Shown: piece by piece, positions 30,212 through 38,225 of the stretch
How positions within the stretch are numbered: the first letter of the stretch is position 1
How the letters are laid out: each line of letters begins with the position of its first letter
Assembly: GCF_000582785.1 (NCBI RefSeq)
Contig: NZ_HG931173.1
Coordinates: forward strand, 619,282-683,281
Direction: 5' to 3'
DNA: 64,000 nucleotides
From: Candidatus Blastococcus massiliensis AP3
GTDB taxonomy: Bacteria; Actinomycetota; Actinomycetes; Mycobacteriales; Geodermatophilaceae
The notes under the pieces: model-generated
The model's database searches: none
What the model saw: the letters and a program-made list of their open reading frames with translations, nothing else
Told to the model about the DNA's origin: nothing
Translations under genes and position numbers: made by a program

Positions 30212-31432
30212 TCAGTCGGTGAGGTCCCGGACGACCGCGTCGGCGAGCAACCGACCCTTGTCGGTGAGCACGGCCAAACCTCGACGGTACGCCTCCTCGG
30301 CGAGGAGGCCACGGCTCACCGCGTCGGCCGCGCGGACCCGCCCGAGATCGGAGAGGGCGGTCAGCGGCAGCCCGTCGCGCAGCCGCAGCCCGAGCATGAC
30401 CGTCTCCAGCGCGCGGTCGTCGTCCGCGAGCAGCTCGGCGTCGGCGTGGGGGCTGGACCCGGCGGCCAGGCGGTCGGCGTAGGCCGCGGGGTGCTTGACG
30501 TTCCACCAGCGCAGTCCGCCCACGTGGCTGTGTGCGCCGGGGCCGACGCCCCACCAGTTGGCGTTGGCCCAGTACAGCTCGTTGTGCCGGCAGCGGGCAG
30601 CGTCCGAGGTCGCCCAGTTGGACACCTCGTACCACTGGAAGCCGGCGCTCCGCAGGGTCGCGTCGGCCTGCTCGTAGCGGTCGGCCAGCACGTCGTCGTC
30701 GGGCATCGGCAGTTCGCCGCGGGCGATCCGCCGGGCCAGGCGGGTGCCGTCCTCGACGATGAGCGCGTAGGCGCTCACGTGGTCGACGGGCGAGGCGAGG
30801 ACTGCGTCGAGCGAGGCCGCCCAGTCGGCGTCGGACTCACCGGGGGTGCCATAGATGAGGTCCAAGTTGACGTGCTCGAACCCGGCCGCACGAGCGTCGT
30901 GCGCGGCCTGCACCGCCCGCCCCGGCGTGTGCCTGCGGTCCAGGACGGCGAGGACGTGCTCGGCCGCGGACTGCATGCCCAGGCTCACCCGCGTGAAGCC
31001 GGCCTCGCGCAGCCTCGCCAGGTAGTCGCGGTCGACGGTCTCGGGGTTGGCCTCCGTCGTGACCTCGACGTCGGGGGCCACCGGGAACAGCCGCCGCACC
31101 TCGTCCAGGACCGCGCTCAGGTCGGCTGCCGGCAGCAGGGTCGGCGTGCCGCCGCCGACGAACACGGTGGAGACCGTGGGCAGGTCGGGGCCGAGGGTCT
31201 CCGCCGCCCGGCGCAGCTCGGCGACGACGGTGCCGGCGTACTCGGAGCGGTTGGCTCCGGGGCCCAGCTCGTCGGAGGTGTAGGTGTTGAAGTCGCAGTA
31301 GCCGCAGCGCGTGGCGCAGAAGGGCACGTGTACGTAGAGGCCGAACGGCGTGCGCGTCAGCCCCTCGCGGGCGGGCGCCGGCAGCTCGAGCGGCGGTACG
31401 GCGCGCTCGACCAGCGGCAGGACGGTGTTCAT
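30212..31432 (-). CDS. hemW: Radical SAM haem chaperone HemW
   Basis: Related to oxygen-independent coproporphyrinogen oxidase, but the HemW branch inserts haem into respiratory proteins. 406 residues. The iron-sulphur motif CATRCGYCDF (CxxxCxxC) lacks the extra Cys that true HemN has after it. TVFVGGGTPTLLP, TTEANPETVDRDYLARLREAGFTRVSLGMQS and NLDLIYGTPGES are standard radical SAM segments. The C-terminal HemN_C domain contains RCRHNELYW. In actinobacteria it usually lies near hrcA, as here. Confidence 0.92.
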   Translation of the reverse strand: MNTVLPLVERAVPPLELPAPAREGLTRTPFGLYVHVPFCATRCGYCDFNTYTSDELGPGANRSEYAGTVVAELRRAAETLGPDLPTVSTVFVGGGTPTLLPAADLSAVLDEVRRLFPVAPDVEVTTEANPETVDRDYLARLREAGFTRVSLGMQSAAEHVLAVLDRRHTPGRAVQAAHDARAAGFEHVNLDLIYGTPGESDADWAASLDAVLASPVDHVSAYALIVEDGTRLARRIARGELPMPDDDVLADRYEQADATLRSAGFQWYEVSNWATSDAARCRHNELYWANANWWGVGPGAHSHVGGLRWWNVKHPAAYADRLAAGSSPHADAELLADDDRALETVMLGLRLRDGLPLTALSDLGRVRAADAVSRGLLAEEAYRRGLAVLTDKGRLLADAVVRDLTD

Positions 31433-31480
31433 CTGCTCCCAGTGTGCCGCGCCGGCGCCCCGGCGCGGCAGGATGCGGCT

Positions 31481-32251
31481 GTGACCCACGACCGAGTGAT
31501 CCAGGTGACCGTGTCCGCCGGCGTCGCCACGCTCACCCTCGACTCGCCGCAGAACCGCAACGCGCTGTCGAAGGCGCTGCGCGGCCAGCTCCGCGCCGCC
31601 CTGGAGGACGCGCTCGCCGACGACGCCGTGCGGGTGATCGCCCTCGACCACACCGGCCGGGTCTTCTGCTCCGGCATGGATCTCGCCGAGGCGGCCGGCG
31701 GTTCGTCGCAGGACCAGGGCGTGAACGAGTTCCCGCAGCTCCTGCAGCTGATCTGGTCCTCCCCGAAGCCCGTCGTCGCCGTCGTCCGCGGGCCGGCCCG
31801 GGCCGGCGGGGTGGGCCTCGTCGCCGCCTGCGACGTCGTCGTGGCGGCGTCCTCGGCCAGCTTCGCCTTCTCCGAGGTCCGGCTCGGCCTGGTGCCCGCG
31901 GTGATCTCGGCCGTGGTGCTGCCGCGCATGACGACGCACGTGGCGCACCGGTTGATGCTGACCGGCGAGGTGTTCGACGCCGCCGCAGCCGCGGCCGGTG
32001 GCCTGGTGGACCTGGTCGCCGCGGACGACGAGATCGACGCCGTGCTCGACGGGCAGTTGCGGGCGCTGGCCGCGGGCGCCCCGGTCGCGCTGGCCGAGAC
32101 CAAACGGCTGCTGCGGTCGCACCAGCCGGACCTGGACTTCGGCGACCTGCTGCAGCTCTCGGCCCGGTTCTTCGCGAGCGACGAGGGCCAGGAGGGCATC
32201 GCGTCCTTCCGCGAGAAGCGCCCGGCCCGCTGGGTCCCTCCGACCGACTGA
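31481..32251 (+). CDS. Enoyl-CoA hydratase/isomerase family protein
   Basis: Crotonase-fold protein of 256 residues from GTG, with GGCAGGA upstream. N-terminal VTVSAGVATLTLDSPQNRNALSKAL, first oxyanion loop RVFCSGMDLAEA, second segment VRGPARAGGVGLVAACDVVVA, and the region FSEVRLGLVPAVISAVVLPRM where hydratases carry a catalytic Glu. The C-terminus ends with the typical EGIASFREKRPARW. It probably acts on an acyl-CoA in lipid or amino acid breakdown. It is divergent from hemW with a 48-bp gap. Confidence 0.9.
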   Translation: MTHDRVIQVTVSAGVATLTLDSPQNRNALSKALRGQLRAALEDALADDAVRVIALDHTGRVFCSGMDLAEAAGGSSQDQGVNEFPQLLQLIWSSPKPVVAVVRGPARAGGVGLVAACDVVVAASSASFAFSEVRLGLVPAVISAVVLPRMTTHVAHRLMLTGEVFDAAAAAAGGLVDLVAADDEIDAVLDGQLRALAAGAPVALAETKRLLRSHQPDLDFGDLLQLSARFFASDEGQEGIASFREKRPARWVPPTD

Positions 32252-32274
32252 CGACGCCCGCATCCGTCGCGCGC

Positions 32275-34020
32275 TCAGCGCAGCCGGCGGGTGTTGTCCG
32301 GGAGACGAGCGGTCACGCCCTGGGCGTCGAGCCACTCCATCAGCGGGACGGCGACGCGGCGACTGGTCCCCCAGGCCTGGCGAGCCTGGCTCAGCGTGAA
32401 CGGCTGTGGCACGGCGGCGAGCCGGCCGCGTGCGACGTCGGCGATCCCGGGCGCGAGGTAGACGCCGTCGGCGATGCGGACCAGTTGACCGCTGCGCACG
32501 GCGGCCGCGAGTTCGCGCGCGCCGAGGCCCGCGGCCACGAGCTCCGGCGCCTCCGGGGCGGCGAACGGGTCCGCGGCCAGCCGCGCCCGCACCGCGTCCA
32601 CCGCGGCCTGCACCGGCGCCGGGAGTACCGCCGCCTCGTCGACCACCCGGCCGTCCCGCAGGGCGAGCGGCGTCCGGACGAGGGCCGCGACGAGGTCGGC
32701 GGCGGGCAGCTCCAGGGCGCGGCGAACGACCTCGACGGGCGGCCCGGGCTCGAGCGGCCGCAGCTTCCGGTACCGGGCGACGACGTCCGGCACGCGCGCG
32801 GCCAGCGCGTCGGTCAGGCCGGGAGCGAGCAGCCACGGTCCGTGCTCGTCGGCATCCGCAGGAACCGGCCAGCCCATCGCGGTGAAGTCGGCGGTGCGGA
32901 CGATGCTCCGGGCGGCGAGGTCCGCCGCCGCACCCTCGGCGCCCTCCGGCCGGGCCGAGAGCTCCGCGGCGCGCTGCCGGGCCGCTCCCCTGCGCCGCAG
33001 CTCCGGTGGGTCGACGTCCCGGACGTCCGCGCCGAGCACCCGGCGCGCGCCGGGATCGCGCAGCAGCAGGCGGTCGCCGACGCGCAGCGGCAGCGGAGCG
33101 CCCAGCCGCAGCCGGACGACGGCGCCGTCCAGCAGCCGCACGCGCGCACCGACGGTGGCCGAGCCGATGTGCACCACCACCTCGGCGGGCAACCGGTCGT
33201 CGGGAGCGGCAGCGAGCGTCACGTCCAGCTCGGTGGTGCTGCGGAACGCCCCCGGCGTGAGCAGCGCGTCGCCACGGGAGAGCTCCTCGACGGCGGTGCC
33301 GCGCAGGTTGAGCGCGACCCGGGCGGTGGCGGTGGCCCGCTCGACCGTCCGACCGAGCGACTGCACCCCGCGGACGACGACCTCGCGCTCACCCAGCGTG
33401 AGCCGGTCCTCGGCGGACACCGAGCCCGCCGCCAGGGTGCCGGTGACCACGGTGCCGGCGCCCTTGATGGTGAAGGCGCGGTCGACCCAGAGCCGCACGG
33501 GCGCCTGCCGATCGGCCGCCGGGAGCCGCGCGAGCAGCGTCTCCAGCCCGTCGGTCAGCTCGGACAGGCCCGCGCCGGTGACCGCGCTGACCGCGAATCC
33601 GGGCACGTTCCCCAGCGAGGTCCCGGCCAGCCGGTCCCGGACGTCGGCGAGCACCGGGCGCGGATCGGCGAGATCGGCCTTGGTGACCGCCAGGAGCGCG
33701 TGCCGCACCCCGAGGGCGTCGAGGACGGCGACGTGCTCCGCCGTCTGCGCGGACCAGCCGTCGTCGGCCGCCACGACGAGCAGCGCGGCCGGAGCGGGAC
33801 CCACGCCGGCCAGCATGTTGCCGATGAACCGCTCGTGGCCGGGGACGTCGACGACCGCCACCGTCCGTCCCGAGGCCAGCGTGGTCCAGGCGAAGCCCAG
33901 GTCGATGGTGAGCCCGCGCCGGCGTTCCTCCGTCCATCGGTCGGGCTCCATACCGGTGAGGGCGCGCACCAGCGCGGACTTGCCGTGGTCGACGTGGCCG
34001 GCGGTGGCGATCACGTCCAC
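32275..34020 (-). CDS. selB: Selenocysteine-specific elongation factor SelB
   Basis: GTPase that delivers Sec-tRNA to the ribosome at a recoded stop codon. The 581 residues start at GTG, overlapping the selA end by 10 bases. G1 is AGHVDHGKSALVRAL, the switch region follows with GLTIDLGFA, G3 is DVPGHERFIGNMLAG and G4 is TKAD. Three beta-barrel domains and then winged-helix domains (last one near FTLSQARQAWGTSRRVAVPLMEWLDAQG) follow; the latter read the SECIS hairpin in mRNA. In this genome the cognate tRNA reads UAG, so SelB would act at UAG codons. Confidence 0.95.
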   Translation of the reverse strand: MDVIATAGHVDHGKSALVRALTGMEPDRWTEERRRGLTIDLGFAWTTLASGRTVAVVDVPGHERFIGNMLAGVGPAPAALLVVAADDGWSAQTAEHVAVLDALGVRHALLAVTKADLADPRPVLADVRDRLAGTSLGNVPGFAVSAVTGAGLSELTDGLETLLARLPAADRQAPVRLWVDRAFTIKGAGTVVTGTLAAGSVSAEDRLTLGEREVVVRGVQSLGRTVERATATARVALNLRGTAVEELSRGDALLTPGAFRSTTELDVTLAAAPDDRLPAEVVVHIGSATVGARVRLLDGAVVRLRLGAPLPLRVGDRLLLRDPGARRVLGADVRDVDPPELRRRGAARQRAAELSARPEGAEGAAADLAARSIVRTADFTAMGWPVPADADEHGPWLLAPGLTDALAARVPDVVARYRKLRPLEPGPPVEVVRRALELPAADLVAALVRTPLALRDGRVVDEAAVLPAPVQAAVDAVRARLAADPFAAPEAPELVAAGLGARELAAAVRSGQLVRIADGVYLAPGIADVARGRLAAVPQPFTLSQARQAWGTSRRVAVPLMEWLDAQGVTARLPDNTRRLR

Positions 34021-35342
34021 GCAGCCGCCACCTCCAGGACGGCGTCGGTCAGCGCGCCGTCGTCCTCCGGGGCGAGGCTGCGCAGGTTGAGCAGGGTGCG
34101 GCCGTCCTCGAGGTAGCCGACGACCGGGCGGCCGCCGAGCCGCAACGGCTCGGCGAACGTCGGGGGCAGCGAGATCGCGACGCCGGGCAGCGGCTGCTCG
34201 GGCGCTCCTCCTCCGCCGACCCGGGCGTCGGCGGCGACGACGTGCGCGTCGACGCCGGCCGCCGTCAGCCGGTCGGCGACCGCCCGGGCCCGAGCAGTGA
34301 GGACGGCGGGCTCCGCGGCGAGCAGCTGCGGCACCGGCGGCAGCGGGCCTCGCAGCGTCGCCTCCAGGGCGGCCAGCGTCGTCTTGTCCACCCGCAGCGC
34401 GCGGTAGAGCGGATGCCGGCGCAGCCGTTGCACGAGGTCGGCGCGGCCGAGGACCAGTCCCGCCTGGGGCCCGCCGAGCAGCTTGTCGCCGCTGGCCACC
34501 ACGAGGTCCGCGCCGTCGGCCAGCGTGGACTGCAGGTCGGGCTCGTCGGGCAGCAACGGGTGCGGCCGCAGCAGGCCGGAGCCCACGTCGGCCACCAACG
34601 GCACTCCGGTGCCGGCGAGCCCCTCTGCCAGGTCCCGCACCGGGACCGCCCGGGTGAAGCCGCGGACGACGAAGTTCGACGGGTGCACCTTGAGCACCGC
34701 ACCCGTGTCCGGCGACAGTGCGGCGAGGTAGTCGTCGAGGGTGACCCGGTTGGTCGTCCCCACCTCGCGGAGCCCCGCCCCGGTCGACTCCAGCAGGTCA
34801 GGGATGCGGAAACCGTCGCCGATCTCGACCAGCTCCCCCCGGGCGAGGACGAGTTCCCGGCCCTGCCCGAGCGCGGTGGCGACCAGGGCGAGGGCCGCGG
34901 CGCAGTTGTTGACGACGATCGCCGCCTCGGCCGCGGGGACCGCCTCCAGCAGGGCGTCGATCGCCGCCGCACCGCGCGGTCCACGGCGCCCGGTCCGCAG
35001 GTCCAGCTCCACGTCCGTGGTCCCGGCCGCCGCGGCGATCGCCTCGACCGCCGCCGCCGACAGCGGCGCGCGACCCAGGTTGGTGTGCACGAGGACGCCG
35101 GTGGCGTTCAGCACCGGGCGCAGGCTGCCGGCCGTGAGCGGCAGCGCGGCGAGGACGGCGTCGACCGCGTCGCCCGCCGGGAGCCCGCCGTCGCGGATGC
35201 GGCCCTGCACCCGCTGCACGGCGGCCTTGACCAGCTCGCGGCCCAGCCGCTGCACCGCGGCCTGCACCGCCGGCGCCGCGAGCAGGGCGTCGGTGCGGGG
35301 CACGGCGCGGCGCGGATCGTCGGTGCTGCTGTCGGCGGGCAT
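34011..35342 (-). CDS. selA: L-seryl-tRNA(Sec) selenium transferase SelA
   Basis: PLP enzyme that converts Ser-tRNA-Sec to Sec-tRNA-Sec with selenophosphate. The 443 residues have the family layout: an N-terminal tRNA-Sec-binding domain, NATGVLVHTNLGRAPLS, NNCAAALALVATALGQGRELVLARGELVEIG, and the PLP lysine in ASGDKLLGGPQAGLVLG. The ATG at 35342 lies 29 bp downstream of the tRNA-Sec gene; selB follows with a 10-bp overlap, so selC-selA-selB probably form one transcription unit. Confidence 0.95.
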   Translation of the reverse strand: MPADSSTDDPRRAVPRTDALLAAPAVQAAVQRLGRELVKAAVQRVQGRIRDGGLPAGDAVDAVLAALPLTAGSLRPVLNATGVLVHTNLGRAPLSAAAVEAIAAAAGTTDVELDLRTGRRGPRGAAAIDALLEAVPAAEAAIVVNNCAAALALVATALGQGRELVLARGELVEIGDGFRIPDLLESTGAGLREVGTTNRVTLDDYLAALSPDTGAVLKVHPSNFVVRGFTRAVPVRDLAEGLAGTGVPLVADVGSGLLRPHPLLPDEPDLQSTLADGADLVVASGDKLLGGPQAGLVLGRADLVQRLRRHPLYRALRVDKTTLAALEATLRGPLPPVPQLLAAEPAVLTARARAVADRLTAAGVDAHVVAADARVGGGGAPEQPLPGVAISLPPTFAEPLRLGGRPVVGYLEDGRTLLNLRSLAPEDDGALTDAVLEVAAAWT

Positions 35343-35371
35343 CGCACCGGAGCGTAGGTCCGGCGGGGGCT

Positions 35372-35467
35372 TGGCGGAGGCGGACGGGAATCGAACCCGC
35401 CTGACCGAGGTACTCGGCCACGTCGGCTTTAGAGGCCGCGGGGGCCACCAGACACCCTGACGCCTCC
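35372..35467 (-). tRNA. selC: tRNA-Sec with anticodon CUA (reads UAG)
   Basis: A 96-base gene including the encoded CCA. The acceptor 5' strand GGAGGCG (35467-35461) pairs with 35382-35376; the discriminator G and CCA end at 35372. The long variable arm is an 8-bp stem (35420-35413 with 35409-35402), as expected for tRNA-Sec. The T arm is GCGGG-TTCGATT-CCCGT, giving the extended 13-layer acceptor/T stack with one mismatch. The anticodon stem CGGC/GCCG closes the loop CTCTAAA, so bases 34-36 are CTA (35432-35430) where normal tRNA-Sec has TCA. Its identity is supported by its place directly upstream of selA and selB. Confidence 0.95.
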
Positions 35468-35490
35468 GCCGCCGAGCCTACGGGGCCGGT

Positions 35491-35510
35491 CCTCCGAGAA
35501 CTGTCGGAGG
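35491..35510. promoter_or_regulatory. Inverted repeat in the selC/WYL divergent gap (possible operator)
   Basis: CCTCCGA, six bases, TCGGAGG: a perfect 7-bp inverted repeat in the 63-bp gap between the tRNA-Sec 5' end and the WYL-protein start. It lies 24-43 bases before the tRNA, where a promoter is expected, and 21-40 bases before the WYL gene start. It could be an operator for the neighbouring WYL protein, or simply a hairpin; no evidence decides this. Confidence 0.4.
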
Positions 35511-35530
35511 CCACTGCCAGCATCCGTCTC

Positions 35531-36124
35531 GTGACCCGAACCGAGCCCCGCTCCCCCGCGCCGCTGCCGCCGGTCTCCTTCACACCCGAGGAGGCCGCGG
35601 CGATCACCGCCGCCCTGGCCGCTCGGCCCGACGGCCCGTTCGCCGAGGCCGGCGGGGCGGCGCTGGAGAAGGTGCTCACCGTGCTCGAGCCCGATCCGCA
35701 GCTGCGGGCCCGGATGCTGGCGAGCAGCCGGTGGGTCGCCGCCGACGTGGCCCGCGAGAGAAAGCTGCAGCGGCGCGTCGAGCAGGGCGTGGCCGAGCGG
35801 CGCGTGCTCGTCCTCGACTACCGCGACCGGGAGGGCCGCTGGTCGGAGCGGGCGGTGGAGCCGCAGCTGCTGGTCCGCTCGGGCACGCACGAGTTCCTGG
35901 TCGCCTGGTGCCGCGAACGGCAGGAGCTGCGCTGGTTCCGGGAGGACCGCATCGGCGGCGCCGAGCTCACCGGGGAGATCGCGCCGGGACGTGACCTCGG
36001 CGGTCTGGGCATGCCGCCGAACGGACGTCCGACGACCAACCATCCCGCCGGGCGGGCACTGCGGCAGCGCCCCACGGAGCCTCGGCCCCCGCGACTGGTC
36101 GTGCTGCCCGGAGGTCGCGCCTAG
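35531..36124 (+). CDS. WYL-domain protein without a helix-turn-helix
   Basis: A 197-residue protein from GTG. The central part (SFTPEEAAAITAALAARPDGPFAEAGGAALEKVLTVLEP) matches the region that follows the HTH in YafY/DeoR-type regulators. The WYL core follows: RVLVLDYRDREGRWSERAVEPQLLVRSGTHEFLVAWCRERQELRWFREDRI. The usual N-terminal winged helix of about 60 residues is missing, and the tRNA-Sec gene starts 63 bp upstream. The stop codon is TAG, the codon read by the adjacent tRNA-Sec, and selD continues in the same frame nine bases later. It is either a ligand-sensing remnant or a small regulator of the sel genes; both are inference. Confidence 0.75.
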   Translation: MTRTEPRSPAPLPPVSFTPEEAAAITAALAARPDGPFAEAGGAALEKVLTVLEPDPQLRARMLASSRWVAADVARERKLQRRVEQGVAERRVLVLDYRDREGRWSERAVEPQLLVRSGTHEFLVAWCRERQELRWFREDRIGGAELTGEIAPGRDLGGLGMPPNGRPTTNHPAGRALRQRPTEPRPPRLVVLPGGRA

Positions 36125-36133
36125 ATTCGAGCC

Positions 36134-37138
36134 GTGACCACCGCATCGGCCGTCCGCCTGACGCAGTACGCCCACGGTGGCGGGTGCGCCTGCAAGATCC
36201 CGCCGGGCGAGCTCGAGGCCGTGGTCGCCGGGCTGACCGCGCAGGGTCCGGCCGATCCGGCCGCCGAACTGGTCGTGGGGCTCGACGACGGCGACGACGC
36301 CGCGGTGGTCCGCATCGCCGGTGGTCAGGGGCTCGTGCTCACCACCGACTTCTTCACTCCGGTCGTCGACGACGCCTACACCTTCGGCCGCATCGCCGCG
36401 GCCAACGCACTGTCGGATATCTACGCCATGGGCGGCACACCGGCCGTGGCGGTGAACCTCCTGGGGTGGCCACGCGACGTGCTGCCCGCCGAGCTCGCGG
36501 CCGAGGTGCTCCGCGGCGGCCTGGAGGTGGCGCACGAGGCGGGCTGCCACGTGGGCGGCGGGCACTCGATCGACGACCCGGAGCCGAAGTACGGCATGGC
36601 CGTGACCGGCCTGGTCGACCTGGACCGGATCATCACCAACTCGGGCGCGGTCGCGGGCACCCCGCTGAGCCTGACCAAGCCGCTGGGCGTCGGTGTCCTC
36701 AACAGCCGGATGAAGGCGACCGGCGAGGTGTCGGAGGAGGCGGTCGCCTCGATGACCGCCCTGAACCGGGACGCCGCGCGGGCCGCGGTGGCCGCCGGCG
36801 TCCGTGCGGGGACCGACGTGACCGGCTTCGGCCTGCTCGGGCACCTCTACAAGATGGCCCGGGCCAGCGGCGTCACCGCGGTCGTCGACGCGGCGGCCGT
36901 CCCCTACCTGGCCGGCGCCCGGCAGGCGCTGGCCGACGGCTTCGTCTCCGGCGGCACCCGGCGCAACCTCGACTGGGTGCGCCCGCACACCGACCTGTCG
37001 GCGGTGTCCGAGGACGAGGCGCTGCTGCTGGCCGACGCGCAGACCTCCGGCGGTCTGCTGCTCGGCGGCGAGATGCCCGGGGCCCCGGTGATCGGCGAGT
37101 TCGTGCCCCGCGGGGAGCACGTCGTCGTCATCCGCTGA
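36134..37138 (+). CDS. selD: Selenide, water dikinase (selenophosphate synthetase) SelD
   Basis: Makes selenophosphate from selenide and ATP, the selenium donor for SelA. The 334 residues match the family. The catalytic segment near the N-terminus reads YAHGGGCACKIPPGEL, so this copy uses Cys and not Sec at the active site. Other hallmarks: LTTDFFTPVVDDAYTFGRIAAANALSDIYAMGG and GGHSIDDPEPKYG. GTG 36134 follows the TAG of the WYL gene in the same frame; GGAGG lies about 17 bases upstream, so coupling to the upstream gene is likely. Confidence 0.94.
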   Translation: MTTASAVRLTQYAHGGGCACKIPPGELEAVVAGLTAQGPADPAAELVVGLDDGDDAAVVRIAGGQGLVLTTDFFTPVVDDAYTFGRIAAANALSDIYAMGGTPAVAVNLLGWPRDVLPAELAAEVLRGGLEVAHEAGCHVGGGHSIDDPEPKYGMAVTGLVDLDRIITNSGAVAGTPLSLTKPLGVGVLNSRMKATGEVSEEAVASMTALNRDAARAAVAAGVRAGTDVTGFGLLGHLYKMARASGVTAVVDAAAVPYLAGARQALADGFVSGGTRRNLDWVRPHTDLSAVSEDEALLLADAQTSGGLLLGGEMPGAPVIGEFVPRGEHVVVIR

Positions 37139-37174
37139 CGGACGTCCGGCCGGTCCTCGGCCCTGCGGCGCGGA

Positions 37175-38017
37175 TCAGCCCCAGAAGGCGCGGGCGGCGT
37201 CGATCGTGGCGGCGGCCTGCGCCCGCCCGGCGCGGGCCGAGGGCTCCCGGGTCGCGGGGTCGAGCACGTTGCTCCCGAAAGCCGCCAGGGACGCCTCGTC
37301 CGCGGTCACCACGTGCACCTCGGCGTTCTCCTGCAGCACCTCGATCTCGCCGTCCAGCCCGGGGCCCAGGAGACCACCTGGCATACCGCGCGTCGGGGTG
37401 ACCACGAGGACCTTCTCGCAGCCCGCCGCCAGATCCGCGTTCGTGACCGAGCGCATGCCCCCGTCCATCAGCCGGCGCCCGTTCACGGTGACCGGTGGCC
37501 AGACGCCCGGGACCGCGCAGCTCGCGGTCACGGCGTCGAGCAGCCGCACGCCCGAGGACGCGTCGAACGGCAGGAACTCGCCGTCGGCGGTGTCCACGGC
37601 AGTGATCACCAGCTGCCCCGTCGGCCACTCGGGGTCCCCGATCCGGCCCTCGATGATGGCGCGCCGCTCAGCCTCCGGCACGGCGTCCACCGCGAGGGCG
37701 AGCGCCCCCAGGCGGGCGCGCGCGTCCTGCTCGCCGGTGGCGCCCTTCATCGCGTCGGCGAAGGCGGTCATCGTCGCCACCCCGTCGAACTCGACCTTCT
37801 TCTCACCGACCGGCGGGAGCAGCTGCCGCTCGTACAGCGCCTGGAGATCCCCGTCGAGGCGCAGCTGGGCACCCACGACCGAACCGGCCGAGGTGCCGAC
37901 GACGAGGTCCGCCTCCCGGACGTCGACGCCCTCGGCGGCCCAGGCGCTGAGCAGTCCCAGTTCCCAGGCGATCCCGGCGACCCCGCCGCCGCCGAGGACA
38001 AGCGCACGCGTCGTCAT
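37175..38017 (-). CDS. Patatin-like phospholipase
   Basis: Lipid acyl hydrolase of 280 residues. The N-terminal oxyanion loop is ALVLGGGGVAGIAWELGLL, the nucleophile Ser is in the GTSAGS elbow near residue 45, and the catalytic Asp is in the DGG of LMDGGMRSVTNADLA. No signal peptide or membrane helix is visible, so it is probably cytoplasmic. Bacterial patatins range from membrane remodelling to unknown roles. It is convergent with selD (36 bp gap). Confidence 0.9.
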   Translation of the reverse strand: MTTRALVLGGGGVAGIAWELGLLSAWAAEGVDVREADLVVGTSAGSVVGAQLRLDGDLQALYERQLLPPVGEKKVEFDGVATMTAFADAMKGATGEQDARARLGALALAVDAVPEAERRAIIEGRIGDPEWPTGQLVITAVDTADGEFLPFDASSGVRLLDAVTASCAVPGVWPPVTVNGRRLMDGGMRSVTNADLAAGCEKVLVVTPTRGMPGGLLGPGLDGEIEVLQENAEVHVVTADEASLAAFGSNVLDPATREPSARAGRAQAAATIDAARAFWG

Positions 38018-38225
38018 CTGGAGTGGACCCCCTGCAATCGGATGGACGAGACCTCCGACAGGCTAGGGGCGCGCGCGGCTCCGCACCGCTCCGGCGGGTG
38101 GCAACAGGGTTGTCTGGTCCGTCGCCCGCCGTCCCAAACGCACGTACCAGGAGTTCACCGCATGGTGCCCGTCCAGCCGCGTGGATACCGGTACAGGTTT
38201 CCTCCTGGGCGCTACCGTGCGTCCC

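Noticed and set aside
36125-36180. Possible SECIS hairpin after the WYL gene TAG (CCACCG pairing with CGGTGG)
   Set aside because: The stem is short with a loop of about 30 bases and lacks the compact apical loop of known bacterial SECIS elements, so I do not claim it.
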